Counted from the stretch's first letter, positions 43,950-53,818 are shown. The stretch is DNA of 64,000 nt from Pseudomonas sp. C2B4 (GCF_013359695.1 NZ_JABFMU010000002.1:1-64000), one strand, 5' to 3'. Notes: a model not told the origin generated them from the sequence alone. Numbers and translations: made by a program.

Positions 43950-45439
43950 TAATGCTCCGGAACCCCGAGCGGTTGCTCGGCAGGTTTATCAGTAGGGGCC
44001 GGTAACGGCTTTTGCGGCACGGTCGGGCCAGCGCTGACGATGACCATTTTGTCCGTGCTCAGGTGTTTGTTCATGGCGGCTTTAACTTGCTCGACGGTCA
44101 GGTCCTGGGACTGTTGCATGAAGTCTTCCAGATGACTCAAGGGCAGATTGTAGAAGCCAATCGCACCCAGCTGGCCGACGATATCGGCGTTGCTGGCCGT
44201 GGACAGCGGGAAGCTGCCAGCCAGTTCGCGCTTGGCGTCGTCGAGTTCTTTTTCGGTCGGGCCGGTCTTAAGGTAGTCGGCGAGGACGTCCTGCACCAGC
44301 TTCAGAGTGCCTTCGCTCATCTCGGCGCGGGTCTGCAGGTTGATCATGAACGGGCCACGCGCCTGCATCGGACTGAAACCTGAGTACACACCATAAGCCA
44401 GGCCACGTTTCTCGCGCACTTCGCTCATCAGGCGCGTACCGAAACCGCCACCGCCGAGGATCTGGTTACCCATGGACAGCGCCGCGTAATCCGGATCGTC
44501 GCGGTCGATGCCCAGTTGCGCGAGCATCAGGTTGGTCTGCTTGGACGGGAACTCGATATGACCGATGCTGGCCTTGGGTTCGCCAGGTTGCGCGATTTTC
44601 GCCAGGGCCGGCCCTTTGGGCAGGGCGGTGGATACCTGTGCGGCAATGGCTTCGGCTTCGGCGCGGGACAAATCGCCCACCAGCGCGATGACCACGTTGC
44701 CGGCTGCATAGGCCTTCTCGTGGAACGCACGCAGCTGCGTCAGGGTCACCGCCGGAACGGTTTTCGCCGTGCCATCGCTGGCATGCGCGTACGGATGATC
44801 GCCATACAGGCGGTTCATCAGTTCAAGGCTTGCCAGTTTGCCAGGGTTCTGTTTCTGGTATTCGAAGCCGGCCAGCATCTGGTTCTTGATGCGGGTAAAC
44901 GAGTCGGCGGGGAAGGTCGGTTTGCCGACGACCTCGGCGAACAGCTTCAAGGCCGGTTCGCGCTTGTCCACGGCACTGAGGCTGCGCAGGGACGCAACGG
45001 CCATGTCTTTGTAGGCGCCGTTACCGAAATCGGCCCCCAGGCCTTCGAAGCCCTGGGCGATGGCGCTGACATCCTTGCCGGCCACGCCTTCGTTGAGCAT
45101 GGCATTGGTCAGCAATGCCAGGCCTGGGGCGTTGCCGTCCTGGCTGCTGCCGGCGGCGAAGATCAGGCGCATGTCGAACATGGGCAGTTCACGGGCTTCG
45201 ACAAACAGCACCTTGGCGCCTTCGGCGGTATTCCATGTCTGCACGTCGAGCTTGCGGTGGCTTGGTGCCTTGCCGTTGAGTTCGGTCAGCGATTGCAGCT
45301 TCTGGCTGGCCTTGGCCTTGTCCAGGGCTTCGCTGGCATTGGACTCACCGGTCCGGGTGAAATAGAACCCGGCCGATCCGATCAGGGCGACAGCGATCAG
45401 GCCGAACAGGACCCGGCGCGTTTTTTTATGTTCACTCAT
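43949..45439 (-). CDS. M16 peptidase-like subunit without HXXEH (non-catalytic partner)
   Basis: 496 residues with an N-terminal membrane anchor (KTRRVLFGLIAVALIGSAGFYF, residues 6-27). It is homologous to insulinase-family proteins, but the position of the zinc-binding HXXEH is occupied by LALLTNAMLNEG, so it cannot bind zinc. The Arg/Tyr motif region near the C-terminal half (RLMSEVREKRGLAYGVY) is retained, as in non-catalytic partners of two-subunit M16B peptidases. It overlaps the active subunit gene by 8 bp and rsmD by one base. The ATG at 45439 fits better than the upstream alternative at 45463. Confidence 0.85.
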   Translation of the reverse strand: MSEHKKTRRVLFGLIAVALIGSAGFYFTRTGESNASEALDKAKASQKLQSLTELNGKAPSHRKLDVQTWNTAEGAKVLFVEARELPMFDMRLIFAAGSSQDGNAPGLALLTNAMLNEGVAGKDVSAIAQGFEGLGADFGNGAYKDMAVASLRSLSAVDKREPALKLFAEVVGKPTFPADSFTRIKNQMLAGFEYQKQNPGKLASLELMNRLYGDHPYAHASDGTAKTVPAVTLTQLRAFHEKAYAAGNVVIALVGDLSRAEAEAIAAQVSTALPKGPALAKIAQPGEPKASIGHIEFPSKQTNLMLAQLGIDRDDPDYAALSMGNQILGGGGFGTRLMSEVREKRGLAYGVYSGFSPMQARGPFMINLQTRAEMSEGTLKLVQDVLADYLKTGPTEKELDDAKRELAGSFPLSTASNADIVGQLGAIGFYNLPLSHLEDFMQQSQDLTVEQVKAAMNKHLSTDKMVIVSAGPTVPQKPLPAPTDKPAEQPLGVPEH

Positions 45440-46787
45440 GAGTCGTCTCCTCCGGCAGTACATGGGCGACGCTGAGACGTTCGCGGGTGAAATACAGCTT
45501 GGCGGCTTTCTGGATATCTTCCGGTGTCACGCTTTCCAGTTCGGCGAGTTCGCTGTCCATCAGCTTCCAGGACAGGCCGACGGTCTCCAGTTGGCCGATG
45601 GCGGTGGCCTGGCTGGTGATCGAGTCGCGCTCGTATACCAGACCGGCGATGACCTGCGCGCGCACCCGTTCCAGTTCTTCAGTGGATGGCGCGGTGGTTT
45701 TCAATTGTTCCAACAGTTTCCATAAACCGGCTTCGGCCTGTTCGATGGTTTTCTTTTTCTGGCTGTTGGGCGTTGCCGAGAGGGTGAACAGGCTGTCGCC
45801 GCGGGTGTAGGCGTCATAGCTCGACGAACCGCCGGACACCAGCTCTTCGCCGCGCTCCAGTTGCGTTGGGATGCGTGCGCTGTAGCCACCATCAAGCAGG
45901 GCTGAGATCAGGCGCAAGGCATTCACCAGGCGTTTGTCTTCGGTCGTGGCGATGCTCGGCACGTTGAACGCGAGCATCAGGCTGGGCAGTTGGGTCTTCA
46001 CGTGCAGGGTGATCTTGCGCTCGCCGGGTTCGGCCAGTTCCAGCGGAATCTTCGCCGACGGCACATCCCGCTTGGCGATAGGGCCGAAGTAACGTTGTGC
46101 CAGGGCTTTGACTTCGTCCGGGGTCACGTCGCCGACCACCACCAGGGTGGCGTTATTCGGCACGTACCAGGATTCATACCAGCGGCGCAGCTCTTCGACC
46201 TTCATGCGGTCCAGGTCCGCCATCCAGCCGATGGTCGGGGTGTGATAGCCGCTGGCCGGGTAGGCCATGGCCTTGAAGCGTTCGTAGGCCTTGGCCATTG
46301 GCTTGTCGTCGGTCCGCAGGCGACGTTCTTCCTTGATGACTTCGATCTCGCGGGCGAACTCGTCGGGCGGCAGCCGCAGGCTGGCCATGCGGTCGGCCTC
46401 CAGCTCGAAGGCGACGCCCAGGCGGTCGCGGGCCAGCACCTGGTAATAGGCGGTGAAGTCATCGCTGGTGAAGGCATTTTCTTCGGCGCCGAGGTCGCGC
46501 AGGATCAGCGACGCTTCGCCAGGGCCGACTTTCTCGCTGCCCTTGAACATCATGTGTTCCAGGGCGTGGGACAAACCGGTCTGACCCGGCGTCTCGTAGC
46601 TGGAGCCAACCTTGTACCAGACCTGGGAAACCACCACCGGCGCACGATGGTCTTCGCGCACGACGACCTTCAAGCCGTTGTCGAGGGTGAACTCGTGGGT
46701 GGGTTGCGGATCGGCAGCCAGGGCCGAGAGGGGCAGACAAACTGTGCTGAGCAGCAGGCCTGCGGCGCGGCGGGCTAGAGCATTCAT
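45432..46787 (-). CDS. M16 zinc peptidase, catalytic subunit
   Basis: 451 residues with a signal peptide (residues 1-24, ending LSALAA), periplasmic. The inverted zinc motif is HALEH (GLSHALEHMMFKGS, about residues 73-77), with the downstream Glu about 76 residues later. It pairs with the HXXEH-lacking protein encoded next. Pitrilysin-like complexes degrade unfolded or signal peptides; the physiological role here is unknown. First gene of the M16-M16-rsmD-(YheT) strand. Confidence 0.88.
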   Translation of the reverse strand: MNALARRAAGLLLSTVCLPLSALAADPQPTHEFTLDNGLKVVVREDHRAPVVVSQVWYKVGSSYETPGQTGLSHALEHMMFKGSEKVGPGEASLILRDLGAEENAFTSDDFTAYYQVLARDRLGVAFELEADRMASLRLPPDEFAREIEVIKEERRLRTDDKPMAKAYERFKAMAYPASGYHTPTIGWMADLDRMKVEELRRWYESWYVPNNATLVVVGDVTPDEVKALAQRYFGPIAKRDVPSAKIPLELAEPGERKITLHVKTQLPSLMLAFNVPSIATTEDKRLVNALRLISALLDGGYSARIPTQLERGEELVSGGSSSYDAYTRGDSLFTLSATPNSQKKKTIEQAEAGLWKLLEQLKTTAPSTEELERVRAQVIAGLVYERDSITSQATAIGQLETVGLSWKLMDSELAELESVTPEDIQKAAKLYFTRERLSVAHVLPEETTHE

Positions 46788-47131
46788 TCGTTTTTAAACC
46801 TGTTGGGCTGCCCGCTTGGTCTTAGCGTCAGCGGGCGAGAGGGTGCTAGGATACTGATCCGTTTTAGCGGCGGCCACGCCTATCAGGCCTTTATGCTTGA
46901 TCAGGTTGAAAGGGTTTTCGACGAAAGGTGGATATTTATCACCCGAGTTCTGCTTTTTCGCCGATTTTGCTGCTTTAGTCCTATGAGAAATCGATTTCCT
47001 GAGGCGCCGATGAGCCCCTCGACAAAATGTTGCGCGTGAACAAGCTGGGTCAATTGCAGTCTGTTCTGCATCGAATATTTATTTGCCGGGGCGCCCATTG
47101 GCGCGTCGCTACCGTGAGATAGCCGTCCTCC
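46788..47131. other. Intergenic region before ftsY
   Basis: 344 bp between divergent genes. No protein or RNA gene is convincing: the 78-codon frame at 46803-47039 has no RBS and no recognisable domain. The region is A+T-richer and should hold promoters for the M16 operon and ftsY. A weak ftsY candidate is TTGCAG at 47056-47061, 16 bases before TATTTA. Confidence 0.5.
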
Positions 47132-48640
47132 ATGTTTGGTTCCAACGACGACAAGAAGACCCCAGCTGCGGCTGGCGAAAAGAAAAGCCTGTTCGGATGG
47201 CTGCGCAAAAAGCCGCAGGAACCCGTCGTCGAACAGCCACAGCCACTTCCTGAGCCAACACCCGCGCCGGTTATGGAAGCCGAACCTGCACCGGCTGTGT
47301 TGCCCATTACAGAGCCGGTGCAGCCGCCGGTCGCCGAGCCCGTCAACAACATCGCAGCCGAATTGCCGGTGGCTCCGGTCGCCGAACCCTGGCTGACCTT
47401 GCCGGTGGCGGAAGAGCCGGTGGCCCTGGTCGAAGATGAGCAGACGCCGCACGTGACACCGCCGATTCCTGCGCCGAGTCCTGAACGGGCTCAGGCACCG
47501 GTGGTTGAGCCGGTTGTGGCGCCAGCGCCTGAGCCCGTGATTCCTGCATTTGTTCCACCGGTTGCGCCGATTGTTCAAGCGCCAGAGCCTGCACCTGCAC
47601 CTGCACCTGCACCTGCACCTGCACCTGCACCAATCATCGAGCCTGTCGCCGCCGCACCTGTCGCACCTGTCGAAGCTCCGTCGGAGCCTGTGCGTACTGA
47701 AGAAAACAAGGCCGGTTTCTTTGCCCGCCTCAAGCAAGGTCTGTCCAAGACCAGCGCCAGCATCGGCGAAGGGATGGCCAGCCTGTTCCTGGGCAAGAAG
47801 GCCATCGATGACGACCTGCTTGATGACCTAGAGACTCGCTTGCTGACCGCCGACGTCGGTGTCGAAGCGACTTCGGTGATCATCCAGCGCCTGACCCAGA
47901 AGGTCGCGCGCAAGGAACTGGCTGACTCCGATGCACTGTACAAGTCTTTGCAAGGCGAGCTGACGGCGATGCTCAAGCCCGTCGAGCAACCCCTGAAAAT
48001 CATCTCGCAGACCAAGCCATTCGTGATTCTCGTCGTCGGCGTCAACGGTGCCGGCAAGACCACGACCATCGGCAAGCTGGCGAAGAAGCTGCAACTGGAA
48101 GGCAAGAAAGTCATGCTCGCCGCCGGCGACACCTTCCGTGCCGCGGCGGTCGAGCAATTGCAGGTTTGGGGTGAGCGCAACAAAATCCCGGTCATTGCCC
48201 AGCACACCGGGGCTGACTCTGCTTCGGTGATCTTCGACGCCGTGCAGGCCGCCAAGGCCCGTGGCATCGATGTGTTGATCGCCGACACCGCTGGCCGGCT
48301 GCACACCAAAGACAACCTGATGGAAGAGCTGAAAAAGGTTCGCCGGGTAATCGGCAAGCTCGACGCCGATGCGCCACACGAAGTGCTACTGGTGCTCGAC
48401 GCCGGCACTGGCCAGAACGCCATCAACCAGGCCAAGCAGTTCAACCAGACCGTCGAATTGACCGGCCTGGCGCTGACCAAGCTCGATGGTACCGCCAAGG
48501 GCGGGGTGATTTTCGCCCTGGCCAAGCAGTTTGGCCTGCCGATACGCTACATCGGCGTCGGCGAAGGCATCGACGATTTGCGCACTTTTGAAGCTGAACC
48601 CTTTGTCCAGGCACTGTTTGCCGAGCGGGAGCGTTCATGA
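47132..48640 (+). CDS. ftsY: Signal recognition particle receptor
   Basis: Docks SRP-ribosome complexes at the inner membrane. The 502-residue protein has a long, Pro/Glu/Ala-rich acidic A domain (about 1-195) followed by the NG GTPase: [19 protein letters not shown] (G1), [13 protein letters not shown] (G2), [16 protein letters not shown] (G3) and [10 protein letters not shown] (G4). The A domain contains a (PA)7 dipeptide run encoded by a perfect 6-bp repeat (47588-47629). First gene of the ftsY-ftsE-ftsX group, and overlaps ftsE by 4 bp. Confidence 0.97.
   Translation: MFGSNDDKKTPAAAGEKKSLFGWLRKKPQEPVVEQPQPLPEPTPAPVMEAEPAPAVLPITEPVQPPVAEPVNNIAAELPVAPVAEPWLTLPVAEEPVALVEDEQTPHVTPPIPAPSPERAQAPVVEPVVAPAPEPVIPAFVPPVAPIVQAPEPAPAPAPAPAPAPAPIIEPVAAAPVAPVEAPSEPVRTEENKAGFFARLKQGLSKTSASIGEGMASLFLGKKAIDDDLLDDLETRLLTADVGVEATSVIIQRLTQKVARKELADSDALYKSLQGELTAMLKPVEQPLKIISQTKPFVILVVGVNGAGKTTTIGKLAKKLQLEGKKVMLAAGDTFRAAAVEQLQVWGERNKIPVIAQHTGADSASVIFDAVQAAKARGIDVLIADTAGRLHTKDNLMEELKKVRRVIGKLDADAPHEVLLVLDAGTGQNAINQAKQFNQTVELTGLALTKLDGTAKGGVIFALAKQFGLPIRYIGVGEGIDDLRTFEAEPFVQALFAERERS
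47588..47629 (+). repeat. In-frame hexanucleotide tandem repeat in ftsY
   Basis: CCTGCA repeated seven times (42 bp), encoding seven Pro-Ala units in the disordered A domain of FtsY. Gain or loss of units would change length without disrupting the frame. Confidence 0.95.
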
Positions 48641-49308
48641 TTCGTTTCGAACAGGTCGGTAAACGCTATCCGAACGGTCACGTCGGCTTGCATGAGCTGA
48701 GCTTTCGAGTCCGTCGTGGCGAGTTCTTGTTTGTTACCGGCCATTCCGGTGCGGGCAAGAGCACCTTGTTGCGGCTGTTGCTGGCCATGGAACGCCCGAC
48801 GAGCGGCAAGCTGCTGCTGGCCGGGCAAGACCTGAGCACCATCAGCAACGCCCAGATTCCGTTCCTGCGCCGACAAATCGGTGTGGTGTTCCAGAATCAC
48901 CAGTTGCTGTTCGATCGCACCGTATTCAACAACGTCGCACTGCCGCTGCAGATACTCGGCCTGTCCAAGGCCGAGGTGGCCAAGCGCGTGGATTCGGCCC
49001 TGGAGCGCGTGGCACTGTCGGACAAAACCGATCTGTATCCCGGCGATCTTTCCACCGGCCAGCAACAGCGCGTCGGTATCGCTCGTGCCATCGTTCATCG
49101 TCCGGCCCTGCTGTTGGCGGACGAACCGACCGGTAACCTCGACCCGCGTCTGGCGGCGGAAATCATGGGCGTGTTCGAAGACATCAATCGTCTGGGCACC
49201 AGCGTGCTGATCGCCAGTCACGACCTGGCCCTGATCGCGCGCATGCGCCACCGCATGCTGACCTTGCAGCGCGGTCGATTGATTGGCGACGGGGAGGCTG
49301 GCGTATGA
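48637..49308 (+). CDS. ftsE: Cell-division ABC transporter ATPase
   Basis: ATPase of FtsEX, which couples the divisome to peptidoglycan hydrolase activation at midcell. 223 residues: Walker A TGHSGAGKSTLLR, signature LSTGQQQRVGIARA, Walker B LLADEPTGNLD. It begins [17 protein letters not shown], standard for FtsE. It overlaps ftsY and ftsX by 4 bp each (ATGA). Confidence 0.96.
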   Translation: MIRFEQVGKRYPNGHVGLHELSFRVRRGEFLFVTGHSGAGKSTLLRLLLAMERPTSGKLLLAGQDLSTISNAQIPFLRRQIGVVFQNHQLLFDRTVFNNVALPLQILGLSKAEVAKRVDSALERVALSDKTDLYPGDLSTGQQQRVGIARAIVHRPALLLADEPTGNLDPRLAAEIMGVFEDINRLGTSVLIASHDLALIARMRHRMLTLQRGRLIGDGEAGV

Positions 49309-50327
49309 GTGCGACACGCAGTCCAAAGGTTTCCGAGCGCGTGGCTCCAAAAGCCGCCGATCCGCAGCCGCAGAAGAAAAAACACGACGATGACGATGGG
49401 CCGGACTTCGCCACGCTGTTCCGCGCCTGGGTCGAAAGTCATCGCGCTAGCCTGCTGGACAGTTTGCGTCGTTTGGGCAAGCAACCTATCGGCAGTTTTT
49501 TCACCTGCATGGTGATGGCGGTTGCCCTGAGTTTGCCCATGGGCCTGTCACTTTTGCTAAGTAACGTCGAGCGCCTGGGTGGTTCCTGGCAGCGCGCGGC
49601 GCAAATTTCGCTGTACTTGCAGCTCGAGGCCAGTCCGGCTGACGGCGAAGCGTTGCGTGAGCAGATCAAAGGCATGCCCGGTGTGGCGGAGGCCGAGTAT
49701 GTGGGCCGCGATCAGGCGCTGGAGGAGTTTCAGCAGCAGTCCGGTTTGGGCGAGGCGCTCAAGGAGCTGCCGGAAAACCCGTTGCCCGGCGTCGTGCTGG
49801 TAACGCCGAAGGAAATCGACAAGTCGGCACTTGAAGCATTAAGACAAAAACTTTCCGAGCTGCCGAAGGTACAACAGGCGCAGCTTGATTTAGTCTGGGT
49901 CGAGCGTCTGGCAGCGATCCTCAAGCTGGGTGACCGTTTTGTCTTCGGTCTGACCGTGCTTCTGGTTTCTGCATTACTTTTGGTGATAGGCAATACCATT
50001 CGTCTTCATATTGAAAACCGCCGCACAGAGATAGAAGTCATTAAACTGGTCGGCGGCACTGACAGTTATGTGCGCAGGCCCTTCCTTTATATGGGCGCGC
50101 TTTATGGCTTCGGTGCGGGGATTCTTTCCTGGGGCGTATTGGCGTTCGGCCTTGACTGGCTGAACGACGCGGTGGTGGGGCTGGCCGGTTTGTATGGCAG
50201 TGATTTCGCTCTCGCCGGCGTGCCGGTAGCCGATGGTCTGTCTCTCTTGCTTGGCGCGGTGCTGTTAGGGTATATCGGTGCATGGATTGCAGTCGCTCGC
50301 CACCTGCGGGAGCTTGCGCCAAAGTAA
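49305..50327 (+). CDS. ftsX: Cell-division ABC transporter membrane subunit
   Basis: 340 residues. A charged cytosolic N-terminus (QPQKKKHDDDDGPDF, about 26-42) is followed by four membrane segments, with a periplasmic loop after the first that contacts hydrolase regulators. The second half carries the FtsX core (LLVIGNTIRLHIENRRTEIEVIKLVGG). The long N-terminal extension is typical of Pseudomonas FtsX. It overlaps ftsE by 4 bp and precedes rpoH by about 110 bp. Confidence 0.95.
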   Translation: MSATRSPKVSERVAPKAADPQPQKKKHDDDDGPDFATLFRAWVESHRASLLDSLRRLGKQPIGSFFTCMVMAVALSLPMGLSLLLSNVERLGGSWQRAAQISLYLQLEASPADGEALREQIKGMPGVAEAEYVGRDQALEEFQQQSGLGEALKELPENPLPGVVLVTPKEIDKSALEALRQKLSELPKVQQAQLDLVWVERLAAILKLGDRFVFGLTVLLVSALLLVIGNTIRLHIENRRTEIEVIKLVGGTDSYVRRPFLYMGALYGFGAGILSWGVLAFGLDWLNDAVVGLAGLYGSDFALAGVPVADGLSLLLGAVLLGYIGAWIAVARHLRELAPK

Positions 50328-50364
50328 TATCATTTTGCTCGTATTGACCTTTCAGTTTTTGTGG

Positions 50365-50390
50365 GAACTTGTTTAGCGGTTTCCGGTCAA
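50365..50390 (+). promoter_or_regulatory. Probable AlgU (σ22)-type promoter of rpoH
   Basis: GAACTT (50365-50370), a 16-bp spacer, then TCAA (50387-50390). This resembles the extracytoplasmic-stress consensus GAACTT-N16/17-TCTGA. In P. aeruginosa an AlgU-dependent rpoH promoter is known, so the position 50 bp before the rpoH ATG is credible. Confidence 0.6.
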
Positions 50391-50440
50391 TTTTCGCAGT
50401 GCTTAACTGCACGAGTTATGTAAGTCGGAGGTTTTTTCGT

Positions 50441-51295
50441 ATGACCAATTCTTTGCAGCCTGCATATGCTCTGGTCCCGGGTGCGAACCTGGAGGCCTAT
50501 GTGCACACGGTGAACAGCATTCCATTGCTGACGCCGGAGCAGGAGCGTGAACTGGCCGAGAGTCTCTATTATGAGCAGGATCTTGAGGCGGCTCGGCAGA
50601 TGGTGCTCGCCCACCTGCGGTTTGTCGTACATATCGCCCGTAGCTATTCCGGCTACGGTCTGGCTCAGGCTGACCTGATCCAGGAAGGTAACGTCGGCCT
50701 GATGAAGGCTGTGAAACGCTTCAACCCGGAAATGGGCGTGCGCCTGGTGTCCTTTGCCGTGCACTGGATCAAGGCTGAAATTCACGAGTTCATCCTGCGC
50801 AACTGGCGGATCGTGAAAGTCGCGACCACCAAGGCCCAGCGCAAGCTGTTCTTCAACCTGCGCAGTCAGAAGAAACGTCTGGCCTGGCTGAACAACGAGG
50901 AAGTCCATCGTGTTGCTGAAAGCCTCGGCGTGGAGCCGCGGGAAGTGCGCGAGATGGAGAGCCGCCTGACCGGCCATGACATGGCCTTCGATCCGGCCGC
51001 CGAAGCTGACGACGACAGTGCTTTCCAGTCGCCGGCCAACTATCTGGAAGACCACCGGTACGACCCGGCCCGTCAACTGGAAGATGCCGATTGGAGCGAC
51101 AACTCCAACCACAACCTGCACGAAGCGCTGGAAGTGCTGGACGACCGCAGCCGTGACATCCTCTACCAGCGCTGGCTGGCAGAAGAAAAAGCCACGCTGC
51201 ACGACCTGGCGCAGAAGTACAACGTCTCGGCCGAGCGTATTCGCCAGCTTGAAAAGAGCGCGATGAACAAGCTCAAGTTGTCGATCGCCGCATAA
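50441..51295 (+). CDS. rpoH: RNA polymerase heat-shock sigma factor σ32
   Basis: 284 residues from the ATG at 50441 ([20 protein letters not shown]), preceded by GGAGG; the 24-codon extension upstream is rejected. Region 2 ([36 protein letters not shown]) and region 4 HTH ([20 protein letters not shown]) are clear. The RpoH box QRKLFFNLR after region 2.4 distinguishes it from RpoD/RpoS. It directs heat-shock gene transcription. Flanked by ftsX upstream and a strong terminator downstream. Confidence 0.97.
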   Translation: MTNSLQPAYALVPGANLEAYVHTVNSIPLLTPEQERELAESLYYEQDLEAARQMVLAHLRFVVHIARSYSGYGLAQADLIQEGNVGLMKAVKRFNPEMGVRLVSFAVHWIKAEIHEFILRNWRIVKVATTKAQRKLFFNLRSQKKRLAWLNNEEVHRVAESLGVEPREVREMESRLTGHDMAFDPAAEADDDSAFQSPANYLEDHRYDPARQLEDADWSDNSNHNLHEALEVLDDRSRDILYQRWLAEEKATLHDLAQKYNVSAERIRQLEKSAMNKLKLSIAA

Positions 51296-51312
51296 CCTGC
51301 GCGAAGGCAATA

Positions 51313-51345
51313 AAAAACGCCCCGATCATTGATCGGGGCGTTTTT
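51313..51345 (+). terminator. Rho-independent terminator after rpoH
   Basis: AAAAACGCCCCGATC and GATCGGGGCGTTTTT form a perfect 15-bp stem with a 3-base loop, followed by T-rich sequence. It begins 18 bp after the rpoH stop. Confidence 0.95.
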
Positions 51346-51380
51346 GTTTGTGTCTGATGTTCTTGATTCACACAAGACCA

Positions 51381-51471
51381 ATGTGGGAGCGAGCCTGCTC
51401 GCGAATGCGCCAGGTCAGTCGCTATAAGTGTTGATGAAACAATCGCTTTCGCGAGCAGGCTCGCTCCCACA
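51381..51471. repeat. REP doublet
   Basis: GTGGGAGCGAGCCTGCTCGC and CGCGAGCAGGCTCGCTCCCA, inverted, about 50 bp apart between the convergent rpoH and mtgA 3' ends, just after the rpoH terminator. Confidence 0.92.
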
Positions 51472-51504
51472 GGGATATTCGATGTCCGAAAAATTTGTGA
51501 TCGA

Positions 51505-52227
51505 CTATTGGGACCAAGGTGCCCGGCGCGAATCATTCAGCCCCACCAGGTAACTGTCACCCCCGAGCTGGCTCATCTGCCGCCGTATCCAGCCTGCACG
51601 CCGCGCCACGTAAGAGGTCGGATGGCTGGCGCTCCACACTCGCGGGTTTGGCAATACGGCGGCCAACAAGCTCGATTGCTGGCGGCTGAGGCCTTTTGCG
51701 CTCACGCCAAAGTGATGTCGAGCCGCCGCTTCGGCGCCGAATACCCCATCGTCCCATTCAACGCTATTGAGGTAGACCTCGAGAATCCGCTGCTTGGGCC
51801 AAAACACTTCGATCAGCCCGGTAAACCAGGCCTCCAGGCCCTTGCGCAGCCAGCTGCGGCCAGACCACAGGAACAGGTTTTTGGAGACTTGCTGGCTCAG
51901 GGTGCTGGCGCCGCGTACCGAACCGCCCAGCTCGTTGTGTGCCAGCGCTGCGCGGATCGCGCCGATGTCAAAACCCCAGTGCTCCGGGAATTTCTGATCT
52001 TCGCCAGCAATCACCGCGACTTTCAAATCATCGGAGATTTCTTCCCAAGGCTTCCAGGTGCGTTGCAGGTCGATGGGTTCGCCGTCGAACCAGGATTCGA
52101 TCTTGCGCTCGACCATCAGGGCCGTCCCCGGTGGGGGTACCACGCGGAAAATCAGCACCAGCAATACGCTGCCGCCCATGAACCAGAGCACGGCCTTCGT
52201 GAAACGACGGAAATAGATACGCAGCAT
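51505..52227 (-). CDS. mtgA: Monofunctional peptidoglycan transglycosylase
   Basis: 240 residues with one N-terminal membrane helix (about 12-30). The GT51 domain has EDQKFPEHWGFD (catalytic Glu), GASTLSQQVSKNLFLW and KRILEVYLNSVEWDDGVFGAEAAARHHFG. It polymerises lipid II glycan chains without a transpeptidase domain. Full family length. Divergent from the DUF423 gene. Confidence 0.96.
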   Translation of the reverse strand: MLRIYFRRFTKAVLWFMGGSVLLVLIFRVVPPPGTALMVERKIESWFDGEPIDLQRTWKPWEEISDDLKVAVIAGEDQKFPEHWGFDIGAIRAALAHNELGGSVRGASTLSQQVSKNLFLWSGRSWLRKGLEAWFTGLIEVFWPKQRILEVYLNSVEWDDGVFGAEAAARHHFGVSAKGLSRQQSSLLAAVLPNPRVWSASHPTSYVARRAGWIRRQMSQLGGDSYLVGLNDSRRAPWSQ

Positions 52228-52301
52228 AGAGATGGCTTGGCCGAACCCGTTGAGCGGGCCATTATACAGACCCTGTTGATCGAGTCTGACTGGAGTTCTT
52301 C

Positions 52302-52682
52302 ATGCTGCGTGGCTTTCTGATGCTGGCCGCTTTTTTCGGCTTCACCGGTGTCGGGCTTGGGGCCTTTGCCGCCCACGGCCTGAAAAGCCGTCTGACACCT
52401 GAATACCTGGCGATTTTTCATACCGGCGTCACTTATCAGCTGGTGCACACCCTGGCACTGCTGGGTGTGGCGCTGCTGGCCACACAGATCCCCGGTCGAT
52501 TGGTCACCTGGGCCGGCGCCTCCTTTGCCGTCGGCATCCTGCTGTTCTCCGGCAGCCTGTACGTGCTGACGCTGACCGGTGTCAGCAAGCTCGGCATCAT
52601 CACGCCCTTCGGCGGCCTGGCGTTTCTGGTGGGCTGGCTTTGCCTGGGCCTTGCCGCCTGGCGCTTGCCGTTGACCGCTTGA
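52302..52682 (+). CDS. DUF423 small membrane protein
   Basis: 126 residues with four membrane segments. The start MLRGFLMLAAFFGFTGVGLG and AFAAHGLKSRLTPEYLAIFHTG is the DUF423 (YgdD-like) signature. Function unknown. It lies upstream of thiS on the same strand. Confidence 0.87.
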   Translation: MLRGFLMLAAFFGFTGVGLGAFAAHGLKSRLTPEYLAIFHTGVTYQLVHTLALLGVALLATQIPGRLVTWAGASFAVGILLFSGSLYVLTLTGVSKLGIITPFGGLAFLVGWLCLGLAAWRLPLTA

Positions 52683-52753
52683 CGCTTGTTGCTGACCTTT
52701 AGGTCATGATCGGGCTAGAATGCCAGCCCCAAAAAATGATGGCGGCATCCGGC

Positions 52754-52954
52754 ATGCGCATTCAGTTGAACGGCGAATCCTTTGAACTGCCCGACGGTGA
52801 AACCGTTGCGGCCCTGCTCACCCGTCTGGACCTGACCGGACGCCGGGTGGCGGTCGAACTCAACCTGGATATCGTCCCGCGCAGCCAGCATGCAGACACG
52901 ACATTGAATGACGGCGATAACGTCGAAGTCGTGCACGCCATCGGCGGCGGCTAG
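52754..52954 (+). CDS. thiS: Thiamine biosynthesis sulfur carrier protein
   Basis: 66 residues from the ATG at 52754 ([15 protein letters not shown]). Ubiquitin-like fold ending in the obligatory Gly-Gly (AIGGG), where the C-terminal thiocarboxylate forms. It donates sulfur to ThiG for thiazole synthesis. An in-frame ATG at 52706 would add 16 unrelated residues. It lies upstream of thiG. Confidence 0.94.
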   Translation: MRIQLNGESFELPDGETVAALLTRLDLTGRRVAVELNLDIVPRSQHADTTLNDGDNVEVVHAIGGG

Positions 52955-53014
52955 CCGTCAGGCCTGCATGGGCCGAGAATTCTGCAAGACCCTCACCCCT
53001 ACAGAGGATTTCCC

Positions 53015-53809
53015 ATGAGCATCGTTCGTAGCGACAAGCCTTTCGTTCTGGCCGGTCGTACTTACCAGTCGCGTTTGCTGGTCGGTACCGGCAAATACCG
53101 TGACATGGAAGAAACCCGTCTGGCCATCGAAGCCTCGGGTGCCGAGATTGTCACGTTTGCCGTGCGCCGTACCAACCTCGGCCAGAACCAGGGCGAACCG
53201 AACCTGCTGGATTTCCTGTCGCCGGATCGCTACACCTTCCTGCCGAACACCGCGGGTTGCTACGACGCTGTCGAGGCCGTGCGCACCTGCCGCCTGGCCC
53301 GTGAGCTGCTCGACGGCCACAATCTGGTGAAGCTGGAAGTGCTGGCTGACCAGAAAACCCTGTTCCCCAACGTGATCGAAACCCTCAAGGCCGCCGAATC
53401 GCTGGTCAAGGAAGGCTTCGACGTGATGGTCTACACCAGTGATGACCCGATCATCGCCCGGCAACTGGCGGAAATCGGCTGCATCGCGGTCATGCCGCTG
53501 GCCGGTCTTATCGGTTCGGGCCTGGGGATCTGCAATCCGTACAACCTGCAGATCATCCTCGAAGAAGCGAAAATCCCGGTGCTGGTGGATGCCGGTGTCG
53601 GCACCGCTTCCGACGCCACCATCTCCATGGAGCTGGGCTGCGACGCAGTGCTGATGAATTCGGCCATCGCCCATGCACAGCAACCGATCATGATGGCCGA
53701 AGCCATGAAGCACGCCATCGTTGCTGGCCGACTGGCGTACCTCGCCGGCCGTATGCCGAAAAAACTCTATGCCAGCGCCTCTTCGCCGCTGGATGGTCTG
53801 ATCAAGTAA
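53015..53809 (+). CDS. thiG: Thiazole synthase
   Basis: 264 residues. TIM-barrel enzyme forming the thiazole phosphate of thiamine from DXP, ThiS-thiocarboxylate and dehydroglycine. Conserved segments: [10 protein letters not shown] (N-terminal), [15 protein letters not shown] (DXP Schiff-base Lys), [17 protein letters not shown] and [27 protein letters not shown]. It has full length and is in an operon with thiS and trmB. Confidence 0.97.
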   Translation: MSIVRSDKPFVLAGRTYQSRLLVGTGKYRDMEETRLAIEASGAEIVTFAVRRTNLGQNQGEPNLLDFLSPDRYTFLPNTAGCYDAVEAVRTCRLARELLDGHNLVKLEVLADQKTLFPNVIETLKAAESLVKEGFDVMVYTSDDPIIARQLAEIGCIAVMPLAGLIGSGLGICNPYNLQIILEEAKIPVLVDAGVGTASDATISMELGCDAVLMNSAIAHAQQPIMMAEAMKHAIVAGRLAYLAGRMPKKLYASASSPLDGLIK

Positions 53810-53818
53810 GAGCCATTG

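Noticed and set aside
46803..47039. 78-codon frame between the M16 operon and ftsY
   Set aside because: No RBS, no domain, includes likely promoter sequence; not supported as a gene.
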